From assembly GCA_030280995.1 (NCBI GenBank), contig JASXTE010000014.1, positions 19,847,650 to 19,911,649 on the forward strand: 64,000 nt of DNA, in the 5' to 3' direction. The translations under genes and the position numbers were made by a program. Source of the DNA: Hemileia vastatrix. Lineage: Eukaryota > Basidiomycota > Pucciniomycetes > Pucciniales > Zaghouaniaceae. Numbering within the stretch: the first letter of the stretch is position 1; the number at the start of each line of letters is the position of its first letter. A model generated the notes under the pieces. The model ran no database searches. It saw only the letters and a program-made list of their open reading frames with translations, and had not been told where the DNA came from. Positions 48,561 through 60,774 of this stretch are shown here, piece after piece.

Positions 48561-49692
48561 TGTCAGCCAGGCTATTCCAGGAGTCCAGTAAATGATATGT
48601 TAACTTATAAGACCTGAAAGAGGGCATAAGAATTGTATTTAATGTATATAAATTAATATTTTATTGCATAATAAAATTATATAAGTTTCTTATTACATAT
48701 AAGTGTTATATTAATTTTATTGTTTATATAAATTTTTATACATTTAAATTAAACATGATATATTTTATATTCTACAAATAATGGCGCATTTTTATGTATT
48801 TAATAAATATAAGTTTATATTTAATTAATCAAAAACATATATTATAATTATAAGTGTAAAATTGACTTATAATATAATTAAATTAATTATTTAAATTTAT
48901 ATATTAAATAACACCTTTCATATAATATTAAAAAATAATTAATGACGCTTCTTTTGACCCTTAAGTGTGTCAGGAAAAACAAGTAATTAATTTATACTAA
49001 ATTGAGATTAATTACATATTTTGTTGCGTAACAATATTCTTTGTTTCACTTAAAAATCCTTAAATCAGACTGTACAATCTGTTTTGAATTATTTTTCTCA
49101 TAGTCCCTATGTCCCAGGCTTGTTTAGTTATTCACTATTTTTACTTACTGATTTGGGAATTAATTGTGGGAAAATTGGATTCTTAATTGGGGTTTTTAAT
49201 TATTTGTTTCATATTTTTCTCTACATTGTTATGTTTCACTTATTCTTTTATTCTTGTTTCATTCTATTATAATTCTTGTATTTACAAATATAGTAGCGCT
49301 TTAGAGGACCCATTGCCTATAAAAAGGCCTTGGATAATCCCCTGTAGCTCATCACTTACTATACACTCAACAATTTAAAGATAATTTTATTACGTTTATT
49401 ATAATTTTTTATTAGTATTATAATCTAATTAAAAATTCTAAATAACAATTAAAAGGTTGCCTTAAGTCTGATAGTAATCATAGTGTTTGCCACGCAGAAC
49501 TCTTACTTGAAATAATATTATCATTAGATAAAACCTCAATTTGTGTCATCTCTCAACTCAATCGTCGTTTCTTCATTTTAAATAAATTATTTCTCTTATT
49601 AATTTTATTTTTTTTATACCTTTAGTGCCTATTCCCTTTTTCTCTTCTTTTCTGCCCCCTTTTCTTTCCCTCTTCTAGACAACTGACCGACA
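48561..49692 (+). repeat. 5' LTR of gypsy B
   Basis: 1132 bp, TGTCAGCCAGGCTATTCC to CTGACCGACA, with TATA box TATAAAAAGG at 49318-49327. It belongs to a different LTR subfamily from A. Confidence 0.93.
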
Positions 49693-50374
49693 ACTGAGGG
49701 CCTTTCCAAACGACGACGACGATTGAGCCTGGAAACGAACGACAAACGCACGGACCACCTAGCAAAAACAAAACTTTTGCCGCGACCATGTTTCAAGCTT
49801 GGGTTCGATTTCTTAGGTTTATATTATATTAATTCATATATTATTTTGAAATGATTTTTTGATCACTATAGTAAGTTCACATTTGCACCTCTCACTCATA
49901 TTACTATATTTTTACTGCAATAACAGTGATTGTGGCTTAATCGCTGATTCAGTGAGTGTAAGTGTTCAATTATTAAAATTTTTTTTCCTAGTTGACCATT
50001 ATAGAGTGTTAAATCCTCTTAGTCCTAGAAGAATTGACATTATTATTAATACAAATTGAATTATTAAATTAATTTTTATTATTATTAATTATTGTTAATT
50101 TTGGTTGACTTAAAAGTACTTTGTGCTTAGTCCCAAATATATTGCCATATTTAATATTGGTAATTAATTGGTTGAATTAACTTGATTGTTTATTCCCAAT
50201 TTAACCTTGCAATCCATTTTTTAAAAAATTAATTTTTTTATAATTATTACTTTATATTGAAAATTTTTTTTATATAATTTAATTAATAAATTTTTTTTTT
50301 ATTTGGAGCAATTATTAACTAACTTTTACAATTTTTTTTAAAAAAAAAGAAGTAAATTAAATCTTCCCACTATT
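49693..50374 (+). other. Leader of gypsy B with conserved intron candidate
   Basis: CpG-rich start with CGCACGGACCACC. Donor GTAAGT at 49871 and acceptor CCTAG at 49991 give a 121-nt candidate intron at the same place as in A and C. Confidence 0.55.
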
Positions 50375-51056
50375 ATGTCCAACAATTTGGCTGAAAAAAT
50401 GGATAACATGCAAGTGGATGAAATTGAAATTGACTATGATGCTGATACTGTGAGTTCTTCTAAAGTTGGACATAAAAAATCTTATGCTAACACAAAGAAT
50501 TCACATACTTCAGGATGTGGAAATGACAGGAAATGTAAACAAACCAAACCCCCTTCCCCCAGCACGGCAGAACGAAGTAAAGCCTCTAGTACCTCAAGAA
50601 GGTCTTCCAAAAGGATTCAAAATAAAAAAGCTTCCTCTACCACAACAAATCAGAAACCTGTCCAGTCATATAAAAGAGCTGAAGACAGAAAATATGAGGT
50701 ACAAAGCAAAAGTAGACACCTTGTGGGATCAGGTTCAAGAACTCAGGAACCAGAATCAGGCCCAGGCCCCTCCTCAGTTGCCTCCCAATCAGCCTCAGTT
50801 TCAGGATCAACCTTCACAGCCACCCAGCTCAACCATCCAAATTCCAAATACTATGGAAGTAGAGCAATGGAAATGGGATTATCTAATGAGTCACTACCAA
50901 CAGAATGTGCAACACCCTCCTCATCATCAGCCTGGCCCATCCAGAACACCCAATTTCCATCCACCTCCTCATCCCTACCAACAAGGCAGGAGAAAGAAGG
51001 CCCAAGCACAATCCCAAACCCAGTCTCAGGGGAAGTTTCCTCCTCTGCCATGGTAA
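50375..51056 (+). CDS. Gypsy B ORF1, two exons, intact
   Basis: Exon 1 is 50375-50449, the 64-nt intron is 50450-50513 (GTGAGT, CTAAC, TTCAG), and exon 2 is 50514-51056, giving 205 residues as in A. Acidic N-terminus, LPKGFKIKKLPL, coiled coil (LSSHIKELKTENMRYKAKVD), Pro/Gln-rich tail, ending FPPLPW and TAA. The TAA overlaps the ATG at 51050 of the Gag-Pol frame as ATGGTAA. The unspliced reading of the same DNA is a Ser-rich low-complexity protein, typical of an overprinted frame. The stop differs from that in A (TAA versus TAG) but its position is the same. Function unknown. Confidence 0.65.
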
Positions 51057-54000
51057 GTAATTTGGTTGATAGTCACTTGGGTATGTTTTCTAATAAATCT
51101 TCTTCTGCAGGTAATATTATTGAACATGGTGAAAGAACAGTTAAACCTGTTAAAAGACAGCTTCCTGTAACTAGTAGCCCTATTGATGTAATTAGCAAAT
51201 TGTCATTTGATTAACCTTTACATTTAACTTCTACTTCTTTAATTAATCCTTCTCTTTCAATTAAAAATGATTCTGTTCCCCCTGAAATCTATACCTTAAT
51301 TGAAAAAACTTCTGAGGAAATATTGAAAGATACCCTTGATTTTAATGTTGTGAAAGACAAACATGTGAGAGATGTGTTAATCCATGAAAATGATAGATTA
51401 AATAATTTACACTTGCAATGTAAAGTGAGTTCTTCTGTAAAAGATACAGCTTATTTAAAAATCAAAGAAACCTTGAATATTGTTCTTAGTCAACAAAAAC
51501 AAAAAAGAAGTGACCATAGAGCTATCTCAGATAGAAATATCAACCTACATAAGACCTTGAGTGAATTGAAACCCCTTATTGAAGAAAATTATTCATTCAA
51601 AAATGAAATAAAATCTCTGCAAAATGAGTTTAAAAAGCTAAAAAATGATTTCCATGCACTAAGTACCAAACACTCAGTTTCTGAGGACAGAAATGTTCTA
51701 TCTCTTGCAAAAGTAAATGACCAGATGTCTGAAATTCCAAGAATAAGAAACTATGTGTCTGACCTGCAGAAAAAGTTCTCAACCTTAACCATCAATAATG
51801 AATTAAATGAGATTGCTGTTAATAAGCTGCATAAAAATAAAGGGAAAAAACCTGAGCAAAGTTCATCCTTTCTTCCTCATATTTCAACCATTAAACAAAC
51901 TGACAATGAGTCTGTAAAATCTTTTGCTACTAGCAAAAAATCTTGTGATGGTCATGCACCAGCTGTTTCTGTAAATAATGAAATTTCTGAACACCTGACT
52001 AAACTTCAGGAATTATTAATAATGAATAATTCAAACCAAAAAGTGGACCATCCCAGTAGTCAGAAAAAATGGCCTAAGTTAGACCAATATCCTACCTTTG
52101 ATGGTGATTCTTCCTCTGATTGGCAACACTTTATCCAAAGAATTGATAATTTAAAGAGATCTTATAAACTACCTGATGAGGAAATTGTTTCTAAGCTAAT
52201 TTCTTTATTTTCCAATGTAGCATTGATGTGGTATGAATCTGTTCTTTTAGATAACAATCATTATACATGGAATGATTGAAAATCCTTGATTGAAAATCAG
52301 TTTGGTGGTTCAAAATTCAGGTTAGCTCAACAGAGACTGTATGAGAATACTAGATATGTATCCTCCTCTGTTGAAAAGCCCATTGTTTTTCTTATGAAAG
52401 TGACAAAGATCCTAAGGGAAATTGATCCAAAGATGGATTATGATATTTGGAGAGATAAAATCTTGTATAAATTACCAAATTCTCTTAGGGATTTGATTGT
52501 GGCTAGAACTGAGCATGTAAGGGAAAATTCTTCTTTCATTAATATCTGTAATGAGGTACTGCTCAACCATAGATATGAACCAAAGAATTACCTTGGTAAA
52601 TCTTATAATGATCAGAATAAACATTCTACAAAGCTCCCAGAAAAATCTGGTAAACCTTCTGCCCCAGTTGCACCTAAAAAATATGCAACAAATACTTGTT
52701 ATAAGTGTAACAAACCGTAGCAGAAGGGTCATGTTTGTGACAAGAAAATTCATCTTGTTGAACAAAATGAAGACACTGATGAAGTTGAACTTGATGTCAA
52801 TAATTCTTCCAGTGACTGTGAAAGTAATATCTCCTATGACAATGAATCTGTTAAAGATGTTTTAATGTTGGAAAATGATGTCCATTATTTAAATAATATA
52901 TCTGAAGATTGTGTATTGAATTTATCTTCAGTAGAAAATGCTGAGATAATTAAAGATATTACTAACAATTCTATTCCTATATCCCCTTTAAAGGCACCTG
53001 TTATCATTAATGGTAAAAATGTTGATGTAGTTCTTGATTCTGGTGCTGGAGGAAGTGTAGTATCTGAAAAAGCTTTGGCTTCAGTGGATAAGGAATATTT
53101 GAGTAAATTATTACCTATAACTTCTGAAAAATGGAGAGGGTATGTTTCTACCTTATTTCCTATTGGCAAATACAAAACCTCTGTATTCTTCAAATATAAT
53201 AATGGTTTTGTCAGAGCTATTTGTGAGTTTGTTGTCATGAAAAATGATAATTTGAGCAATTGGTTTATTATGGGAAATGATATTTTAACCATGTTTGGTG
53301 TGAAACTGGACCCAGCAAATAATTGCTTTACCTTAGGAATGAATGGGAAAAGGAAATTCAAAATTTCCTCTCCTAGAAATTCTGGGCATTTGTTGAAATC
53401 TTGTAACTCACTGATCCAGTGTAAAGGTAGAACAACAACTGAAATGGTTGATTTATTACATGAAATAAATACCGCTTCTTTTGGTGATCAGTTGACTAGT
53501 GAACAAAAGGATTCTATTGTTGCCTCTATTACCTCTTTCCCTATGGCTTTTGCTCATGGTTCTCATGTCTTGGGAATTGTTCAGGAAGAGATGAAAATTA
53601 CCTTATCCTGTGATTTGAGTGATATTCCTCCTACCCTTAAAAAAAAACCATATCCTGCTTCTCCATCAAAAAGAAAAGATATTGAAGATAATATTGAATC
53701 ATTATTGAAAATGAATATCATTGAGAAAGTGGATGTCACCCCCAAATATTGTGTCATCTCCCCAGTCTTGATTTCTTATGAAAAAGATAAAGCTAGATTA
53801 TGTGGAGATTACAGAGCTTTAAATACTTTTACTGTTGATGATATTTATCCTTTACCCAGAATTAATTCAATACATGCTACCTTGCAAGGTGCAAAATTTA
53901 TTAGTTGTCTGGATGGTAATAAAGGTTATCATCAAGTTCCAGTTGAGAAAAATTCTCAAAATTTTTTGCTTATTGCTACTCATATGGGAATATATAAGTA

Positions 54001-56542
54001 TGTTAAGATGCCATTTGGCCCTAAAAATTCTCCTTCAGTTTTCCAGAAAGTCATGGATAACACTTTCCATCAAGAAATTATTGAAGGTTGGCTCATGGTT
54101 TATATTGATGATATTATTGTTTTTTCTAAAACTTTTGATGAACATATGATTCACTTGAATAGAGTTTTCCAAAAAATGGATGAAATCAATATGACCTAAT
54201 CTTTAAAAAAGTGTAAATTTGGTTTTCAATCTTTGAAAGTCCTTGGCCATGTTGTGTCAGGCTTACAAATTTGTGTAGACCATAACAAAGTTGCTGCAAT
54301 TCAAAATGTGAAAGCACCAACTTCTGTAAGAGAAATCCAAAGTTTTTTGGGTATGTGTGGCTATTATAGACAATATATTAAAAATTATCAGGTCATAGCC
54401 TTGCCTCTTACAAAACTGACCAGAAAAGATGTTGCTTTTCTCTGGAATAATGACTGTCAACAAGCTTTTGATACATTAAAAAGTTGCTTAATGACAGCCC
54501 CTATATTGGCTCTTCCAGATTTTAACAAGCCATTTGTCCTTTATACAGATGCTAGCTTTATTGGTCTGGGTTCTGCCCTTCACCAAAAGCAAATTATTAA
54601 TGATAAATACTCAGAGGTTGTAATTTGTTATATTTCAAGAAACTTAAGAAATAGTGAATTGAAATATGGTGCCACTCAATTGGAGTGCTTAGTAGTTGTT
54701 TGGGCTCTTGAGAAGCTTCATTACTATTTGGATGACCAAAAATTTGAGTTGGTAACTGACTGTAGTGCTGTGAAGTCCCTCTTAAACCTAAAGACACCTA
54801 ACAGACATATGTTCAGGTGGCAACTTGCTGTTCAAGAATACAGAGGAAGGATGACAATTATCCATAGAGCTGTAAATGTTCACTCTAATGTTGATATGCT
54901 CTCCAGATTGCCTCTTCCAAATAATAACTCAAATCCTGCTTATGTACCTGAAGATGATACTGTTCATATCCATGGTATATTTATAGTTGATATGGAAGAG
55001 GGGTTATTACAATTAATACTGGATTCATATGATAAAGATTCTGATTTAAATAAATTGGTTACTATCTTAAATGATCCTAAGAATGCTTCAATTCAAGCAT
55101 TAATAAAAACTCTTCCTGCAAAGTACCAAAATGCTTTAAATAAAGGAAAGTTCTCTATTGAAGATGGTTATATATATTATAGAAGGAAGCTTACCAATGT
55201 AATTGTAATTCCTCCTTCAATGAAAGAAACTATCCTCAAACTTTGTCATGATGACATATTAGCTGGTCATTTTGATCTTGAAAAAACATTGATTAGAATC
55301 AAAAACACTGCATGGTGGGCTAATATGTCTGAAGACACAAAATTATATGTTGAATCTTGTGATTCCTGCCAAAAATCTAAAAGGTTAAAAGGTAAGAGAG
55401 AAGGGTTATTACAACATATTGAAGCACCTAATGCTCCCTGGCAAATCATTAATATGGATTTTGTCACTGGTCTTCCTGTTGCAGGTAAAGACAGCTTTAA
55501 CTCTTGTTGGGTAATAGTGGATAGATTCACAAAAATGTGCAAATTTATTCCAAACCACAAAGATTTATCCACCAAAGAATTAGCTTTCTTATGGTGGTCT
55601 TACATGTTTAATATTATTGGTTTTCCAAAAGCCATTATCTCTGATAGGGATCCAAAATTCACTTCTGAGTTTTGGACCTCTTTGATGGATATTTGTGGCT
55701 GTGAGTTAAAATTGTCTACAGCTCACCATCCTCAGACTGATGGTCTAGCTGAGAGAATGATTCAAACTCTGGAAGATATTATTAGAAGGCATTGTGCCTT
55801 TGGTTTAGAATATAAAGACAATGACAGATTTACTCATGATTGGGTCACTCTATTGCCTGGTCTTGAATTTGCATATAATAGCACTGTTCATTCTGTCACT
55901 GAGAAAAAGCCTTTTGAGCTTTGGTTGGGTTATGTCCCAAACACTCCTGCTCAAACTCTCAATAATAAATTACCTAAGTTGGAACTACACCCTGGTGTAA
56001 AATCTTTCATGCAAATGCAACAGCTATGCAGAAAACATGCTCAGAGCTGTATTGATAAAGCATTTGAATATGAAAAGAAAAGATGGGATAAATCCCATAA
56101 AGAATACACATTTAACAAGGGTGATGAAGTGTAGATCTCTACTGTCCATTTCAATTTACAAGGTAACCACAAATTAAAAGATCCTTTTGTAGGACCATTT
56201 GTTGTTAAAAAAATGGTTGGTGATAATGCAGTAGAAGTTGTATTGTATTCTCCATATGATAGGAAACATCCTGTTTTTCCCATTTCTTTGCTTAAGCCTT
56301 ATACTTCTAACAATGACTTATTTCCCAAAAGAAGGGGAAGACCTAAGAAAAACCCTCAGGAAGTAACAGAAACAGCAGAAATTGATAAAATTCTCAATGA
56401 TAGAATTATCACTTCTGAAAGAGGTACTGAATATTTATTGAGATATAAGAAAAAATCATCTGAACATGATGCATAGATGCCTGGCAAGGAGATTTCAAAT
56501 CTGCCTACTCTGTTAAAAAAGTACAAAAAGAAAAAATCTTAG
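51050..56542 (+). pseudogene. Gypsy B Gag-Pol, six nonsense codons, frame otherwise intact
   Basis: Gag domain (about 52060-52600), zinc knuckle CYKCNKP... (about 52696), protease LDSGAGGSVVS (Asp at 53036), reverse transcriptase with intact YIDD at 54101, RNase H (about 54530-54800; TDAS and TDCSAV), integrase (about 55240-55880; SCDSCQKSK, ISDRDPKFTSEFW, AHHPQTDGLAERM) and a chromodomain-like end. Stops lie at 51212, 52277 (TGG to TGA), 52718 (TGG to TAG), 54197, 56132 and 56474 (TGG to TAG). The reading frame is never shifted over 5.5 kb. The product could be made only with readthrough or from another copy. Confidence 0.9.
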
Positions 56543-56576
56543 AATTTTTTTTTATTGTTTTTTTAGAGTGAGGGAG

Positions 56577-57708
56577 TGTCAGCCAGGCTATTACAGGAGT
56601 CCAGTAAATGATATGTTAACTTAAAAGACCTGAAAGAGGGCGTAAGAATTGTTTTTAATGTAGATAAATTAATATTTTATTGCATAATAAAATTATATAA
56701 GTATCTTATTACATATAAGTGTTATATTAATTTTATTGTTTATATAAATTTTTATACATTTAAATTAAACATGATATATTTTATATTCTACACATAATGG
56801 CGCATTTTTATGTATTTAATAATTATAAATTTATATTTAATTAATTAAAAACATATATTATAATTATAAGTGTAAAATTAACTTATAATATAATGAAATT
56901 AATTATTTAAATTTATATATTAAATAACACCTTTCATATAATATTAAAAAATAATTAATGACGCTTCTTTTGACCCTTAAGTGTGTCAGGAAAAACAAGT
57001 AATTAATTTATACTAAATTGAGATTAATTACATATTTTGTTGCGTAAAAATATTCTTTGTTTCACTTAAAAATCCTTAAATCAGACTGTACAATCTGTTT
57101 TGAATTATTTTTCTCATAGTCCCTATGTCCCAGGCTTGTTTAGTTATTCACTATTTTTACTTACTGATTTGAGAATTAATTGTGGGAAAATTGGATTCTT
57201 AATTGGGGTTTTTAATTATTTGTTTCATATTTTTCTCTACATTGTTATGTTTCACTTATTCTTTTATTCTTGTTTCATTCTATTATAATTCTTGTATTTA
57301 CAAATATAGTAGCGCTTTAGAGGACCCATTGCCGATAAAAAGGCCTTGGATAATCCCCTGTAGCTCTTCACTTACTATACACTCAAAAATTTAAAGATAA
57401 TTTTACTACGTTTATTATAATTTTTTATTAGTATTATAATCTAATTAAAAATTCTAAATAACAATTAAAAGGTTGCCTTAAGTCTGATAGTAATCATAGT
57501 GTTTGCCGCGCAGAACTCTTACTTGAAATAATATTATCATTAGATAAAACCTCAATTTGTGTCATCTCTCAACTCAATTGTCGTTGCTTCATTTTAAATA
57601 AATTATTTCTCTTATTACTTTTATTTTTTTTATACCTTTAGTGCCTATTCCCTTTTTCTCTTCTTTTCTGCCCCCTTTTCTTTCCCTCTTCTAGACAACT
57701 GACCGACA
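56577..57708 (+). repeat. 3' LTR of gypsy B
   Basis: 1132 bp, preceded by the polypurine tract AGAGTGAGGGAG (56565-56576). Its TATA region reads GATAAAAAGG, one change from the 5' copy. Confidence 0.93.
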
Positions 57709-57713
57709 CAGCA

Positions 57714-58102
57714 CATGCAACGCACGTCGCTGCAGCAAGCAACGCACATTGCTGCTGCATGCAATGTGAATTGCATGTGCTGCCCATATCTCATGCAGCT
57801 GATTTCAAGTCAGCTGCATGAAACATGGAAGCAAGTGTGCAACGCGCCTTGCTTTCAGCAGCAACGTGCGTTGCATACAGATTTGGCCACCTCCCAGCCT
57901 AGTAAATAGGCTGGGAGGGTGGCAAATGTAAAAGCGAGCAACCAAAGTTGCTTTTAGCAACTTTGGTTGACTGAAAGCAATGCTACCAGCCAGGGGAAAC
58001 CTGGCTGGAAGTACTAAATTGAAATGTAAGGGACCCACGCCGATTTCAAAGGCATGGGTCATAAATTAAGGTTTACAAAAAGAAGCCAGTAGTAATCTGG
58101 CT
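57714..58102. repeat. Hairpin array, right part (eight hairpins)
   Basis: Continuation after element B: 57709-57783 (12 bp, with an inner 7-bp hairpin at 57732-57755); 57791-57821 (12 bp, 7-nt loop); 57838-57875 (8 bp); 57882-57926 (about 18 bp with bulges, 7-nt loop); 57939-57969 (14 bp perfect, loop TTT); 57986-58008 (9 bp, loop GGAAA); 58032-58060 (10 bp, one mismatch); 58084-58102 (6 bp, 7-nt loop). No open frame is convincing. Confidence 0.9.
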
Positions 58103-58149
58103 GCAATAAAAAGTAAATTTTCTAATTAAAATACATAAATAAATAAAAA

Positions 58150-59409
58150 TGTCAGCCAGGATGTTCCAGGAGCCCAGTAAATAAACATACAATTTATTGG
58201 AATTAAATAAAGACATAATAATTGCAGAGAATGCATTTAACATTAATATTATATTACATAATAAATTTATATTAATATTTTATTTATATAAATAAAGTAA
58301 ATATTATTTTAATTTTATTATAAGATAATTTAAAAGCATTTAATTATATTCCATAACAAAGGGCACATTGTTTATTTAATAATTATAAATTAATTAATTA
58401 AAAACTTATAAGATAATTATATTCAAGTGTTTATCTTATATTTTAATTACTTCAATTAATTAAATTTAATTATTAAAATATACTTTTTCATATACTATTA
58501 TCCATAATTATTGCCGCTGTTTTTTGGGCCCTTAATTGTGTCAATAAAAAATTAAATAAATTATAATACTTATTTTATAAAATAGTATTAAAATTCTCAA
58601 CTTAATTTAGTAATAAATTAATTACTTCTTTCATTTAAATTAATTATTTAATTACATAGTTGGAACAATTAATTAATTTCTTTATACTAAATTAAAATTG
58701 ATTACATATTTTGTTGCGTCAAAATATTTTTACTTGTGTCACTTAAAAACCCTTAAAGCATACTGTACCATCTATTTTGAATTATTTTTTCTCATAGTTC
58801 CTATGTCTCAGCCTTGTTTAGTTACTCACTATTTTTACTTACTGATTTGGGAATTAGTTGTGGGGAAATTTGGTTCTTATTTGGGGTTTTAATTATTTGT
58901 TTCATATTTTTCTCTAAATTGTTATGTTTCACTTATTCTTTTATTTTCTTGTTTCATCTTATTATGACTCTTGTATTTACAAATTTAGTGGCGCTTCAGA
59001 GGAACCATTTCCTATAAAAAGGCCTTGGATAATCCCCTGTAGCCTCATAACTTACTACACAATCAAAACTTGAACATATTTTTTAATAGATTATGTTTAT
59101 ATTATTTTTATTAGTATTAAAATTCTAATTTAAAATTTTATATAACTAATTACAGGTTGCTTTAAGTCTAATAGTAATAATAGTGTTTTCCGCGCAAAGA
59201 AAAGAACCCTTACTTTTAATAATTTTGTCATTTAATAAAACCTCATTTTTGTGTCATACTTCAAGTAACTCGTCGTTGCCTCTCTTTATATAAATCCAAT
59301 TACTTTATTACGTTATTGTTTCTACTCTCTATAAACCCTTCTTCCCTATTTTCTTTTCCTCCTCTTTTTCTTCCCCTTTTCTTTCCTTCTTCTAGATGAC
59401 TGGCCGACA
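58150..59409 (+). repeat. 5' LTR of gypsy C, mosaic
   Basis: 1260 bp, TGTCAGCCAGGATGTTCC to CTGGCCGACA, with TATA box at 59014-59023. The first 900 bp resemble LTR A. The last 350 bp (from about 59050) instead resemble LTR E (ATAGTGTTTTCCGCGC, CTCGTCGTTGCCTCTC) and differ from A. Confidence 0.9.
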
Positions 59410-60093
59410 AGTGGGAGCCTTTCCAAACGACAACAACAATCAATACTTGCGACGAACGACATAGCGCACGGACCACCCAGCAAAAAAGTAACTTTTGCCG
59501 CAACCGTGTTTTGAACTTGGGTTTGATCTATTAGGTTTATATTAAATTAATTCATCTATTATTTTGAAGTGATTTTCCGATCACTATAGTAAGTTAAACT
59601 TTGCACATCTCACTCAGATTACTATATTTTTACTGAAATAAAAGTGTTTGTGGCTTAATTGCTGATTCACTGAGTGTAAGTGTTCATTATTTTTTAATTT
59701 TTTTTTCCTAGTTGACCATTATAGAGTGTTTAATTCCTCTTAGTCCTTGAAGAAATTAACATTATTATTAATAAAAATTGAATTATTAAATTAATTTTTT
59801 ATTATTATTAATTTTTGTTTAATTTTGGTTGACTTAAATAGTACTTTGTACTTAGTCCCATAAATTTCCATATTTAATTTTGGTAATTTAATTAATTGGT
59901 TGAAAATAACTTAATTGTTTATTCCCAATTTTCCTTTACAGTCCATATTATTAATTATTTTTCATAAATATTACTTTATATTAATTTTTTTTTTTATAAT
60001 TTAATTAATAAATTTTTTTTAATATTTTGAGCAAATTATTAACTGAATTTTATTAATTTTTTTTTTAAGAAATTAATTAATCTTCCCACTATT
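59410..60093 (+). other. Leader of gypsy C with conserved intron candidate
   Basis: CpG-rich start with CGCACGGACCACC. Donor GTAAGT at 59589 and acceptor CCTAG at 59711 give a 123-nt intron candidate. Confidence 0.55.
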
Positions 60094-60774
60094 ATGTCCA
60101 ACAATTTGGCTGAGAAAATGGATAACATGCAAGTGGATGAAATTGAAATTGATTATGATGCTGATGATGTGAGTTCTTCTAAAGTTGAACATAAAAAATC
60201 TTATGCTAACATGAAAAATTCACATAATTCAGGATGTGGAAATGACAGGAGAAGTAAAAAAATCAAACCCCCTTCCCCCAGCACAACAGAAGGAAGTAAA
60301 ACCTCCAGTACCTCAAGAAGGTCTTCCAAAAGGATTCAAAATAAAAAAACTTCCTTTGCCCCAGCAAATCAGCAATCTGTCCAGTCACATCAAAGAACTG
60401 AAGACAGAAAACATGAAATACAAGGCAAAAGTAGACACCTTGTGAGATCAAGTTCAGGAACTCAGGAACCAAAATCAGGCCAAGGCCCCTCCTCAGTCGC
60501 CTCCCAATCAGCCTCAGTTTCAGGCTCAAACTTCACAGCCCCCCAGCTCCTCCATCCAAAACAAAATACTATGGAAGTAGAGCAATGGAAATGGGATTAT
60601 CTAATGAGTCACTACCAGCGGAATGTGCAACATCCTCCTCATCATCAGCCTGGCCCATCCAGAACACCCAATTTCCATCCTCCTCCTCATCCTTACCAAC
60701 AAGGCAGGAGAAAGAAGGCTCAAGCCCAATCCCAAACTCAGTCTCAGGGGAAGTTTCCTCCTCTGCCATGGTAA
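60094..60774 (+). pseudogene. Gypsy C ORF1, damaged
   Basis: Exon 1 60094-60168, 64-nt intron 60169-60232, exon 2 from 60233. The intron signals are kept, but a TGG to TGA change at 60446 stops ORF1 early and a one-base deletion near 60560 swaps the frames, so the unspliced reading runs into the ORF1 C-terminus (VEQWKWDYLMSHYQ... LPW) and stops at 60774. The ATGGTAA overlap is preserved at 60768-60774. Confidence 0.65.

Larger units (their letters stand above)
48561..57708 (+). mobile_element. Gypsy element B, full-length chromovirus
   Basis: Complete 9148-bp LTR element with a perfect 5-bp target duplication CAGCA (48556-48560 and 57709-57713) and two 1132-bp LTRs that look nearly identical, so it is probably the younger of the two complete copies. 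It carries the same ORF1/ORF2 plan as A. ORF2 has six nonsense codons but I see no frameshift. It is inserted inside the hairpin array. Confidence 0.93.

Noticed and set aside
49693..49830. tRNA-like gene in the gypsy leader because of a GGTTCGAT motif
   Set aside because: No A box or cloverleaf could be found; only the B-box-like motif is present.
51053..51110. A second intron-like interval of 58 nt right after ORF1 (GTAAGT, CTAAT, TTCTGCAG)
   Set aside because: Signals are good, but joining either reading frame across it leads at once to a stop or the wrong frame, and the sequence reads well as Gag-Pol without splicing.
48249..58102. CRISPR or integron-like array
   Set aside because: Stems are all different, there are no repeats with unique spacers, and the context is eukaryotic.
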